25,518 nt of DNA, taken from positions 1 to 25,518 of the forward strand of contig CAKOQD010000013.1 in the NCBI GenBank assembly GCA_934101185.1, written 5' to 3'. Numbering within the stretch: position 1 is the stretch's first letter; the number at the start of each line of letters is the position of its first letter. This document shows, in pieces, positions 1-6,893 of this stretch. The notes under the pieces are model-generated. The model saw nothing but the letters and a program-made list of their open reading frames with translations. It had not been told where the DNA came from and searched no databases. Made by a program: the position numbers and the translations under genes. The DNA comes from an uncultured Bacilli bacterium. GTDB lineage: Bacteria > Bacillota_I > Bacilli_A > RF39 > UBA660.

Positions 1-369
1 TTCAATGAAAATGATGAAGGACTTTTAAATGATTTAAGTGAGGGTGATGAGATAATGGAGAAGTATGTTAAGGAATCAAAAGAAGCAAGTGAAAAGGATG
101 AAGTTATAGGAATGTATAATGAAGAAATACATAAGGAAAAACTTCGTCTAGCAGAAATAGATGAGTTTAGGGAACTAGGGCATGAAGAAGGACTAAAGGA
201 AGGACTTCAAAAAGGTATGGAAGAAGGTCTTAAAAAAGGACATGAAGAAGGTTCTTTAGAAAAAGCTATAGAAACTGCTAAAAAGATGCTTCAAGAAGGA
301 ATTGACATAAGCATTATTTCTAGATGTACTGATTTATCTGTTGAAGAAGTAGAAAAGTTAAAGAAGTAG
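1..369 (+). CDS. C-terminal part of an Rpn family / PD-(D/E)XK transposase-like nuclease (5' end outside window)
   Basis: The frame is open from base 1 and ends at TAG 367-369; the ATG at 55 is internal, so this is the tail of a gene that starts before the window. The visible part is a charged helix with a repeated EG-L/M/H-K/E-x pattern (GLKEG, GLQKG, GMEEG, GLKKG, GHEEG at about residues 63-83 of the visible frame). A helical segment ending in a small EEVEKL helix follows. This glycine/glutamate periodic tail followed by 'AKKMLQEGIDISIISRCTDLS' style helices is typical of the C-terminus of Rpn (recombination-promoting nuclease) and PDDEXK_2 transposase-like proteins. The nuclease domain itself would lie upstream and cannot be seen. 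The stop codon lies inside a terminator hairpin. The family call rests only on the tail. Confidence 0.7.
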   Translation, partial: FNENDEGLLNDLSEGDEIMEKYVKESKEASEKDEVIGMYNEEIHKEKLRLAEIDEFRELGHEEGLKEGLQKGMEEGLKKGHEEGSLEKAIETAKKMLQEGIDISIISRCTDLSVEEVEKLKK

Positions 370-390
370 AGTGATCTATTTCTTTTTTTG
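361..390 (+). terminator. Intrinsic terminator overlapping the stop codon of the Rpn-like gene
   Basis: A 10-bp stem (AAGAAGTAGA at 361-370 with TCTATTTCTT at 375-384, one G-U pair) closes on a GTGA loop of GNRA type and runs into a T tract. The TAG stop at 367-369 lies in the left arm. Confidence 0.8.
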
Positions 391-404
391 ATATTCATTC
401 CTAC

Positions 405-433
405 TTGACAAAAAGTTTATACAAATATAAAAT
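405..433 (+). promoter_or_regulatory. Sigma-A type promoter of rny
   Basis: TTGACA (405-410), a 17-base spacer and TAAAAT (428-433). It lies downstream of the Rpn-gene terminator and about 65 bases before the rny ATG, so rny has its own near-consensus promoter and a leader of roughly 60 bases. Confidence 0.8.
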
Positions 434-498
434 AAAGATAGTGTTAAGTAATATTTAAATAGTATGTTTAACATAAATAATTTTAATGGAGGTATAAT

Positions 499-2052
499 AT
501 GAGTAAAACAATACTTTCCATTTTAATGATCATGATTGGATTAATTTTAGGAGTAGGGCTTTCTGTTCTAATTAATTTTATAAGAGTATCTAATGCTGTT
601 AAAAAAATTGAAATTTTATCAGAAAAAGCTAGAAAAGAAGCAGAAAAAGTAAAAAGAGATATGCTTTTTGAAGCTAAAGAAGAAAAACAAAGATTAAAAA
701 ATGAGTTAGATAAAGAAATTAAAGAAAAAAAATCTGAAATTAAAGATCAGGAAGATCGTCTTATTCAAAGAGAAAAAAATATGGATAAGAGAGATGAAAC
801 CTTTCAAAAAAGAGAACAATTACTTGATGAACGTGAAGAAAAACTTGGAGAAAAACAAAAGAAAATTCAAAGTGATCAAGAAGAAATGGATAAGCTAAAG
901 CAAGAACAAATTGATTTGCTTTCAAAAATAAGTGGTCTTGATAAAGAAAAAGCAAAAGATTTGATCATGAAAAAAGTTGAAGAAGATATATCAAATGAAA
1001 TTGTATCTTATATCAAAGAACGTGAAGATGAAGCTAAATTAATTAGTGATAAAAAAGCTAAAGAAATGTTAGTTTTATCTATGCAAAAATATGCATCAGA
1101 TGTATCTAATGAACAAACAGTTTCCACAATTGAACTTCCTAACAATGAAATGAAAGGAAGAATTATTGGTAGAGAAGGAAGAAACATTAGAACAATCGAA
1201 GCAATAACTGGTGTTGATTTAATTATTGATGACACACCTGAAGCAATTGTAATTTCATCATTTGATCCTTTAAGAAGAGAAATAGCTAAAATAACAATTG
1301 AAACATTAATAAAGGATGGAAGAATTCATCCAACTAGAATTGAAGAAATATATGATAAAACTGTTCGTGAAATGAAACAAAAAATTATTGAAATAGGTAA
1401 TGCCGCTATTTTTGAATTAGGACTTACAAGAATAGATAATGACTTAATTGAAATAATTGGTAAACTTCATTTTAGAACTAGCTATGGACAAAATGCTTTA
1501 AAACATTCAATTGAAGTAGCTCATTTAGCGGGTATTATGGCCGCAGAACTTGGTGAAAATGTAAATCTTGCTAAACGTGCAGGACTTTTACATGACATTG
1601 GTAAAGCAATAGACCACGAAATTGAAGGAAGCCATGTTGAAATTGGAGTAAACATTGCAAAAAAATATAAAGAACATCCTGTTGTAATAAATGCAATAGC
1701 ATCACACCATGGAGACACCGAAGCAACAAGTGTTATATCAGTTTTAGTACAAATCGCCGATGCTCTATCAGCATCAAGACCAGGTGCTAGAAATGATTCA
1801 TTAGAAAACTATCTAAAACGTTTAGAACAACTTGAAGAAATAGCTAATAATATCAAAGGTATTGATAAGAGTTATGCTCTTCAAGCGGGTAGAGAACTTA
1901 GAGTATTAGTAAAACCTGAAGAAATAGATGATTTAAAATCACATAAGATTGCAAGAGAAATAAAAGAAAAAATAGAATCTAGTATGCAATACCCTGGTAC
2001 TATTAAGGTAACAGTTATTCGTGAAACTAGAGTACAAGAAGAAGCTAAATAG
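499..2052 (+). CDS. rny: Ribonuclease Y
   Basis: Membrane-anchored endoribonuclease that initiates mRNA decay in many Firmicutes. At 517 residues it has the usual family length. In order: an N-terminal membrane helix (about residues 4-26); a long Lys/Glu-rich coiled coil (about 30-160); a KH RNA-binding domain with the GxxG loop in IIGREGRN (about 221-228); and an HD domain with HSIEVAHLAG and the catalytic pair in LLHDIGK (His365-Asp366). The C-terminal YPGTIKVTVIRETR segment is also characteristic. The ATG at 499 follows GGAGG at 488-492. The gene is monocistronic, between its own promoter and its own terminator. In B. subtilis rny lies next to ymdB and spoVS; here spoVS is about 11 kb away and ymdB is not in the window. 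Confidence 0.97.
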   Translation: MSKTILSILMIMIGLILGVGLSVLINFIRVSNAVKKIEILSEKARKEAEKVKRDMLFEAKEEKQRLKNELDKEIKEKKSEIKDQEDRLIQREKNMDKRDETFQKREQLLDEREEKLGEKQKKIQSDQEEMDKLKQEQIDLLSKISGLDKEKAKDLIMKKVEEDISNEIVSYIKEREDEAKLISDKKAKEMLVLSMQKYASDVSNEQTVSTIELPNNEMKGRIIGREGRNIRTIEAITGVDLIIDDTPEAIVISSFDPLRREIAKITIETLIKDGRIHPTRIEEIYDKTVREMKQKIIEIGNAAIFELGLTRIDNDLIEIIGKLHFRTSYGQNALKHSIEVAHLAGIMAAELGENVNLAKRAGLLHDIGKAIDHEIEGSHVEIGVNIAKKYKEHPVVINAIASHHGDTEATSVISVLVQIADALSASRPGARNDSLENYLKRLEQLEEIANNIKGIDKSYALQAGRELRVLVKPEEIDDLKSHKIAREIKEKIESSMQYPGTIKVTVIRETRVQEEAK

Positions 2053-2066
2053 TTTCTTCTTTTTAA
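2036..2066 (+). terminator. Intrinsic terminator of rny
   Basis: AAGAAGAAGC (2036-2045) pairs with GTTTCTTCTT (2052-2061, one G-U) around a 6-base loop, followed by Ts. The TAG stop (2050-2052) lies in the loop and the first base of the right arm. Confidence 0.8.
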
Positions 2067-2142
2067 TTTTTTATTTTAATTTTATCTCAAATATGATAAG
2101 ATAATATTATAAAGATTTATTCTTTTGTTTTTATATTTTTTG

Positions 2143-2151
2143 TGGTAGAAT
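2143..2151 (+). promoter_or_regulatory. Extended -10 promoter of the rimM operon
   Basis: TGGTAGAAT fits an extended -10 (TG-N-TAGAAT, hexamer 2146-2151). The upstream T-rich stretch offers only a weak -35 (TTGTTT at 2125-2130, spacer 15). The expected start near 2158 leaves a leader of about 22 bases before rimM. Confidence 0.55.
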
Positions 2152-2179
2152 AGAAAATGTTTTAAGGATGTGACAATCT

Positions 2180-2671
2180 ATGAATAAAGATTATGTTTAT
2201 ATTGGAAGAATTACAAATACCCATGGATTAAAAGGAGAAGTAAAGATTAGATCTAATTTTGACTATAAAGATAGAGTATTTAAAGAAGGCTTTACTTTAT
2301 ATATAGGTAAAGATAAAACTGAAGAAGTAATTAGAACTTATAGACCCCATCAAGAATATGATATGGTTACTCTTTATGGAATAGATAATATTGATGATGT
2401 GTTAAAGTATAAAGGTAGTTTAGTATTTGCTTTAAAAGATGATTTATTCTTATCAAAAGATGAATATGTTGATGAAGACTATTTAGCATGTGATTGTTAC
2501 TTTAATAACGAAATGGTAGGAATGGTAAGTGAAATAATTAATTCTGGTAATGGCAATTTTACACTATGTTTAACTGGTAATAAGTTCATTCCTAAAAACG
2601 ATAATTTTATTGAAAGAATAGATGTAGAAAATAAAAAGATTTATTTAAAAAATGTGGAGGGACTAATATGA
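2180..2671 (+). CDS. rimM: Ribosome maturation factor RimM
   Basis: RimM assists late assembly of the 30S subunit head by binding ribosomal protein S19. The 163-residue product has the usual length and both family parts. The N-terminal beta-barrel begins YVYIGRITNTHGLKGEVKI, the family signature. The C-terminal PRC-barrel follows (DYLACDCYFNNEMVGMVSEI to the IDVENKKIYL strand). The stop TGA overlaps the trmD ATG (ATGA at 2668-2671), indicating translational coupling. The usual upstream partner rpsP is absent, and the gene begins an operon from its own promoter. Confidence 0.95.
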   Translation: MNKDYVYIGRITNTHGLKGEVKIRSNFDYKDRVFKEGFTLYIGKDKTEEVIRTYRPHQEYDMVTLYGIDNIDDVLKYKGSLVFALKDDLFLSKDEYVDEDYLACDCYFNNEMVGMVSEIINSGNGNFTLCLTGNKFIPKNDNFIERIDVENKKIYLKNVEGLI

Positions 2672-3321
2672 GAATAGATATTCTAACTCTTTTTCCTGAT
2701 ATGTTTACTGGTTTTTTAAATGAATCCATTATAAAAAGAGCAATAGATAGAGAACTTGTTAATATAAATATAATAAATTTTAGAGATTATACTAATGATC
2801 CTCATAATAAAGTAGATGATACTCCATATGGTGGGGGAGCAGGAATGGTTTTAATGCCACAGCCAATATTTGATGCAGTTGAAGCTTTAAAAGATGATGA
2901 TTCTTATGTGATATTACTTACTCCAAGTGGAAAAACATATAATCAAAGTGTTGCTAAATCTTTAAAAACTAAAAAACATATAATATTAATATGTGGTCAT
3001 TATGAAGGATTTGATGAAAGAATCAAAACACTTTGTGATGAAGAAATATCAATCGGAGATTATATTCTCACCGGAGGAGAAATACCAGCAATGGCAATTA
3101 CTGATTCAATTACAAGATTACTTGATGGAGTAATAACTAATGAATCTCTTGAATCTGAATCATTTGATGATGGCCTATTAGATTATCCAGTATACACTAA
3201 ACCAAGAGATTTCCGTGGTATGAAAGTTCCAGATGTATTACTAAATGGTAATCATAAAGAAATTGAAGAATATAGAAATAAAGAAAGAATTAGGTTAACT
3301 AACATAAAGTTAAATAAATAA
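2668..3321 (+). CDS. trmD: tRNA (guanine-N1)-methyltransferase TrmD
   Basis: SAM-dependent SPOUT enzyme that makes m1G37 in tRNAs and prevents +1 frameshifting. The 217 residues are slightly shorter than the usual 230-250, mainly at the C-terminus. Family motifs are clear: an N-terminal RIDILTLFPDMF, the loop DDTPYGGGAGMV, and the knot motifs ILICGHYEGFDERI and SIGDYILTGGE. The C-terminal domain carries YPVYTKPRDFRGMKVPDVLL and GNHKEIEEYR. It starts inside the rimM stop codon and is followed 11 bases later by the next gene. rplS, usually just downstream, is not here. Confidence 0.96.
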   Translation: MRIDILTLFPDMFTGFLNESIIKRAIDRELVNINIINFRDYTNDPHNKVDDTPYGGGAGMVLMPQPIFDAVEALKDDDSYVILLTPSGKTYNQSVAKSLKTKKHIILICGHYEGFDERIKTLCDEEISIGDYILTGGEIPAMAITDSITRLLDGVITNESLESESFDDGLLDYPVYTKPRDFRGMKVPDVLLNGNHKEIEEYRNKERIRLTNIKLNK

Positions 3322-3332
3322 GAGGTGGTTTT

Positions 3333-3785
3333 ATGGCAATTTCAAGACGTTTTGTAGTAAAAAAAGAAGCACATGAAGAAACTATTACATATATGGAATA
3401 TGAAAAATTAAAAGGATTTAATGTTAAACCAAAAGATTCTCTTGAGATAGAGGATATGATTAATGTTAATGAAATGATTGTTATTAATCCTGGATTAATC
3501 GAAAAACTTGTTTCAAAAAAGTGCAAAAGAAGATTAGAAAAGATTATATTAATGTTATCTGTTGTGTATGAAGATGAGGCTTCTGATGATGGCACAATTG
3601 AAATGGTATTAGATGAAATGGAAAAGTTTAAGACTATGCTTCGTAAAAAATATAAAGATTATTTAAAAAAAGAAGAATACAAACTATATCTTAAAAAAAT
3701 TGAAATATTAGAAAGTGAAGCAAGAATTAGAATAAATGAAAAAAGAAAAGAAATACAAGAAGAAAGAGGAAGACGAGGAAGATAA
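3333..3785 (+). CDS. Conserved-looking basic coiled protein of unknown function between trmD and fmt
   Basis: A 150-residue protein I do not recognise. It starts at an ATG preceded by GAGGTGG (3322-3328), 11 bases after trmD, and its TAA is one base before the fmt ATG. It therefore sits inside the operon, and its end carries the fmt ribosome-binding site. The N-terminal half looks globular (YMEYEKLKGFNVKP, MIVINPGLIEKLVSKK). The C-terminal half is strongly charged and helical, ending in a Lys/Glu/Arg-rich tail (ERGRRGR). No signal peptide, membrane helix or cysteine pair is visible. A role in translation or RNA binding is suggested only by its neighbours and basic character. Confidence 0.8.
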   Translation: MAISRRFVVKKEAHEETITYMEYEKLKGFNVKPKDSLEIEDMINVNEMIVINPGLIEKLVSKKCKRRLEKIILMLSVVYEDEASDDGTIEMVLDEMEKFKTMLRKKYKDYLKKEEYKLYLKKIEILESEARIRINEKRKEIQEERGRRGR

Positions 3786-3786
3786 C

Positions 3787-4707
3787 ATGAAAGATAAAAA
3801 AGTTATATTTATGGGAACTCCACTTTTTGCATGTCCTTTACTTGAAGCATTAATAGAAAATACTAATGTAGTCGCAGTAATTACACAACCAGATAAAGAA
3901 GTTGGTAGAAAAAGATTGCTAACACCAAGTCCAATAAAAGAAATTGCTATAAAAAATAATATAAAAGTTTATACACCTATAAAAATAAAAGATGAAATTG
4001 AAAAAATAAATAGTATTGATGCTGATATTATAGTAACATGTGCTTATGGACAAATAATACCAGAAGAAATACTTTATCATCCAAAATATCATACAATAAA
4101 TGTTCATGCATCACTCTTACCTAATTATAGAGGAGGTGCTCCAATACAAAGAGCAATAATGAATGGTGATGATAAAACAGGTATTACAATTATGTTTACT
4201 GATAAAGGTATGGATAGTGGTGATATCATAACAAGTAAATCTATTCCAATAGATATTAATGATAACATAGAAACATTAAGCAAAAAGTTATCTAATCTTG
4301 GTGCAACGCTTTTAATAGATACTTTACCCAGTATATTTAATAATACTTGTGAAAAAATTAAACAATCAAATGAACAGCGTAGTTTTTCACCAATTATAAA
4401 ACGTGAAGATGAAAAGATTAATTTTAATGATAAAGCAATTAATATATATAATAAGATTAGAGCATTATCTAATATTGGTGCTTACGCTTCTTTAGATGAT
4501 TTAAATATTAAGATATTTAGTTGTTCTATTGGAGACAAGTCTACTAAAGAAGTTGGCACTATAACAATAGATAAAGATATTAAGGTGTCTACTATTGATA
4601 ATGATATAATAATTAAAGAACTTCAAATACCAGGAAAGAAGAGAATAAGTTCTAAAGACTATTTAAATGGTAATTTAAAAGAATTAAAGGGGAAAAAATT
4701 TAATTAG
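3787..4707 (+). CDS. fmt: Methionyl-tRNA formyltransferase
   Basis: Formylates initiator Met-tRNA using 10-formyltetrahydrofolate. The start chosen is ATG 3787, preceded by GAGGAA at 3775-3780 with good spacing. An upstream in-frame ATG at 3736 would add 17 Lys/Glu residues encoded inside the preceding gene and is unlikely. The 306-residue product has the usual length. The Rossmann start KVIFMGTPLFACPLLEAL, the catalytic NVHASLLPNYRGGAPI loop and TGITIMFTDKGMDSGDII are all present. The C-terminal OB-like part ends with LQIPGKKRISSKDYLNG. The frequent partner def is absent. A 16-base gap leads to the ATPase gene. Confidence 0.95.
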   Translation: MKDKKVIFMGTPLFACPLLEALIENTNVVAVITQPDKEVGRKRLLTPSPIKEIAIKNNIKVYTPIKIKDEIEKINSIDADIIVTCAYGQIIPEEILYHPKYHTINVHASLLPNYRGGAPIQRAIMNGDDKTGITIMFTDKGMDSGDIITSKSIPIDINDNIETLSKKLSNLGATLLIDTLPSIFNNTCEKIKQSNEQRSFSPIIKREDEKINFNDKAINIYNKIRALSNIGAYASLDDLNIKIFSCSIGDKSTKEVGTITIDKDIKVSTIDNDIIIKELQIPGKKRISSKDYLNGNLKELKGKKFN

Positions 4708-4723
4708 TTTTGGGAGAAGTAAT

Positions 4724-6127
4724 ATGGAAAATATGACAATAATGGGAATGATTTTAAAAAAGATAGATGGTTTTGATAATACATATTCATGTATAGGTTT
4801 AGAAGAAGTTAAACCTACTGACAAAGGATTTGAAATAAAAGATGGTAAATATAAATCTGTTACTTTACCAATATTTGATAATCAAGAAGATATATCAATA
4901 TTTGCTTTTGATGGAAGTGGATTTATAAAAAACAAAATATGTAAAGACTATCAAGAATTGAAAGAAAAGTTTGTGTATGCAGATAAGTGTTCTGTTATAA
5001 GATTCGATATAGATCAGGAAAATAATTCTGTTAATTTTACAATATTGGATGATGTTTTTACAAAAATGATTGATCTTCCTTTAGAGGAATTAATGAATGT
5101 AAAAAATAAAGATGAACAAATAATAGATATTGAGTCTATTAATGAAGAAGTAAAAAAGAGTATTATTGGACAAGATGATGCTATTAAACAAATACTTTCT
5201 ACTATTTATTTTAATCAAAGATTATATGATTCAGATCTTCCTGATGATAAGCTTAGAAATTTAAAGCAAAACATTTTATTAGTGGGTTCAACTGGAGTAG
5301 GTAAGACTGAAATAATTAAACAAATTGCTAAACAACTAGATATTCCTTGTGTTATTGAAGATGCTACTCGTTATACTATTGAAGGATACAAAGGAAGTAG
5401 TATTGAAGATATGATTAAGCATTTATATGAAAGTGCTGATTATGATATTGAACTTGCAGAAAGAAGTATTTTAGTAATAGATGAAATTGATAAGAAAAGT
5501 TCTAATGATGATGTATCTAGTATTGCATCAACTGGAGTACAACAATCATTATTAAAACTACTTGAAGGAACAAATTATAATATTTCAGGGGATCATGAAA
5601 ATATGTTAGAACCTTTTGAGTTTGATAGTTCTTATCTTACAGTTATATTAAGTGGTGCATTCTCCCATATGGATGAAAAGAAAAGTAAAGAAAAAGTAGT
5701 GGGATTTACTGCTAGTAAGAATGTTGATGAAAAGAAAACTACAAAAGAGTTCAAAAACTCGGGAATTGTTCCAGAACTTATGGGTAGAATGTCTAAAGTT
5801 ATACAACTTAATAAACTAGGAGAAAAAGAATTTGTACAAATACTTAAAGAGTCAGAAATTAGTCCTTTAAGATTAACCAAAGATTTTTATAATTCTTTAG
5901 GAGTTGAAGTAATTTACACTGATTCATTTATAAATGATATTGCAGATGTTGCTAAAAAGAAAGATATTGGGGCAAGAGGACTAAAAACAGCTTTTGATGA
6001 AACTATTGAAACACTAGAGTTCGAAGTATTATCTGGCAACGTTAAAAAGATAATATTTAATAGAATAGATGATATTAAAGTGATTAGAACAGAAGAACAA
6101 AAGAAGAAACTTGTTATACAAAAATAG
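4724..6127 (+). CDS. ClpX/HslU-like AAA+ unfoldase lacking the zinc finger
   Basis: The 467-residue protein has a ClpX-type AAA+ core. It shows Walker A GSTGVGKT (188-195), a pore loop GYKG (221-224) in place of ClpX GYVG, Walker B ILVIDEID (249-256), and the ClpX-like STGVQQSLLKLLEGT (269-283). VGF (326-328) sits where ClpX has its ClpP-docking IGF tripeptide. VPELMGR (349-355) carries the arginine finger, and GARG (416-419) is sensor 2. The first ~135 residues are unlike ClpX: no four-cysteine zinc domain, but a beta-rich acidic region. The RKH pore loop of ClpX is shortened and replaced by GDHENMLEPFEF. It is the last gene of the rimM operon and starts after GGGAGAAG. It is probably an unfoldase that could feed ClpP, with a different adaptor domain; the substrate is unknown. 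Confidence 0.85.
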   Translation: MENMTIMGMILKKIDGFDNTYSCIGLEEVKPTDKGFEIKDGKYKSVTLPIFDNQEDISIFAFDGSGFIKNKICKDYQELKEKFVYADKCSVIRFDIDQENNSVNFTILDDVFTKMIDLPLEELMNVKNKDEQIIDIESINEEVKKSIIGQDDAIKQILSTIYFNQRLYDSDLPDDKLRNLKQNILLVGSTGVGKTEIIKQIAKQLDIPCVIEDATRYTIEGYKGSSIEDMIKHLYESADYDIELAERSILVIDEIDKKSSNDDVSSIASTGVQQSLLKLLEGTNYNISGDHENMLEPFEFDSSYLTVILSGAFSHMDEKKSKEKVVGFTASKNVDEKKTTKEFKNSGIVPELMGRMSKVIQLNKLGEKEFVQILKESEISPLRLTKDFYNSLGVEVIYTDSFINDIADVAKKKDIGARGLKTAFDETIETLEFEVLSGNVKKIIFNRIDDIKVIRTEEQKKKLVIQK

Positions 6128-6149
6128 TACTTGAAAAAGTGCTTTTTTT
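6126..6149 (+). terminator. Intrinsic terminator of the rimM-ATPase operon
   Basis: AGTACTT (6126-6132) pairs with AAGTGCT (6137-6143, one G-U) around a GAAA tetraloop, followed by seven Ts. The TAG stop (6125-6127) enters the stem. Confidence 0.85.
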
Positions 6150-6152
6150 GTT

Positions 6153-6170
6153 GTACTATTATTATAGTAC
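6153..6170 (+). promoter_or_regulatory. Perfect inverted repeat over the promoter of the TasA-like gene
   Basis: GTACTAT (6153-6159) and ATAGTAC (6164-6170) are perfect inverted arms around TATT. They span the likely -10 (TATTAT 6157-6162) and end just before the GAGGGAG ribosome-binding site (6171-6177). The repeat could be an operator or a hairpin. Confidence 0.5.
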
Positions 6171-6185
6171 GAGGGAGTAAATAGA

Positions 6186-6794
6186 ATGGAAAACAAAAAC
6201 GATAATAATAAAAAGAAAAGAATATTAATATTACTTGCACTAATGTTATTTAATTTGGCTTTAGTATCTTTTGGTACATATGCTTTCTGGGATATTGCGG
6301 GAGATTCAATTACTGGTAATAATAGTATATCTACTGGACAAATAAAGATGAGTTATACTGAATCTAATGAAATCAAAATGGAAAATGCTATTCCTTTACC
6401 TGATGATGCAGGTAAGATCTTAAGTGATTATTTTGATTTTCAAGTATTGTCTTATATCAAGACTAAGGAAAGTGATAATAAGAAAAGAATGCTTAATTAT
6501 AATATTATTCTTGAACCAATAAATGTAAATAATCCTTTACATGATAATGAAATAAAAGTATACTTAACTAAAGTAGAAAACGGTGTTGAAAAAGTAGTAG
6601 TACAACCTATTACTATTGATAAATTAAATAATTATATACTTAAATCAGAAGAAGAAGCATTTTCAAACAATAAAGATAGAGTTTTGACAAGTTATAGACT
6701 TAGAGCATGGATTGATGAAGGCGTTAATACTGATAAAGTTACTGGTAAATCTTATAGTTATAAGTTTAGAGTAAATATAAATGGAAAAGCTTAA
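6186..6794 (+). CDS. TasA/camelysin-like exported protein with SipW-type signal peptide
   Basis: A 202-residue exported protein. A Lys-rich start is followed by a hydrophobic helix (about residues 12-33) ending in FGTYAFWDIAGDSITGNNSI. The pattern of a hydrophobic helix, then TYAxW, then a short Asn/Ser-rich stretch and STGxI, is typical of proteins processed by the SipW signal peptidase, such as TasA, TapA and camelysin. The mature part is polar and probably beta-rich (KMSYTESNEI, YNIILEPINV, YSYKFRVNINGKA). It begins 58 bases after the ATPase stop, between two terminators, so it is probably its own unit. TasA relatives form fibres in the biofilm matrix. No sipW is in the window, so partner and polymerisation are inference. 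Confidence 0.75.
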   Translation: MENKNDNNKKKRILILLALMLFNLALVSFGTYAFWDIAGDSITGNNSISTGQIKMSYTESNEIKMENAIPLPDDAGKILSDYFDFQVLSYIKTKESDNKKRMLNYNIILEPINVNNPLHDNEIKVYLTKVENGVEKVVVQPITIDKLNNYILKSEEEAFSNNKDRVLTSYRLRAWIDEGVNTDKVTGKSYSYKFRVNINGKA

Positions 6795-6805
6795 TTGATT
6801 TTATG

Positions 6806-6836
6806 AGTGGTATGTTTTTATACATATCATTTTTTA
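6806..6836 (+). terminator. Intrinsic terminator after the TasA-like gene
   Basis: TGGTATGT (6808-6815) pairs with ACATATCA (6822-6829, one G-U) around a 6-base loop, followed by a T tract. Weaker pairs extend the stem outward. Confidence 0.75.
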
Positions 6837-6867
6837 ATTTCTTCTTTTTATTTTTTATATTTTGTAT

Positions 6868-6873
6868 TATAAT
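6868..6873 (+). promoter_or_regulatory. Probable -10 element of the ftsK operon
   Basis: A perfect TATAAT directly behind the T-rich tail of the previous terminator, with no clear -35. It predicts a start near 6880 and a leader of about 14 bases holding AGGTGA (6883-6888). Confidence 0.55.
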
Positions 6874-6893
6874 GTTAATAGTAGGTGATAACA

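Noticed and set aside
180..260. Tandem DNA repeat (12-base period)
   Set aside because: The period reflects the four-residue EG-rich helix repeat usual in Rpn-type tails, with degenerate DNA units.
761..1718. Minus-strand open frames within rny
   Set aside because: They are antisense to a gene with full domain evidence and have no family resemblance; AT-rich coding sequence often leaves such frames open.
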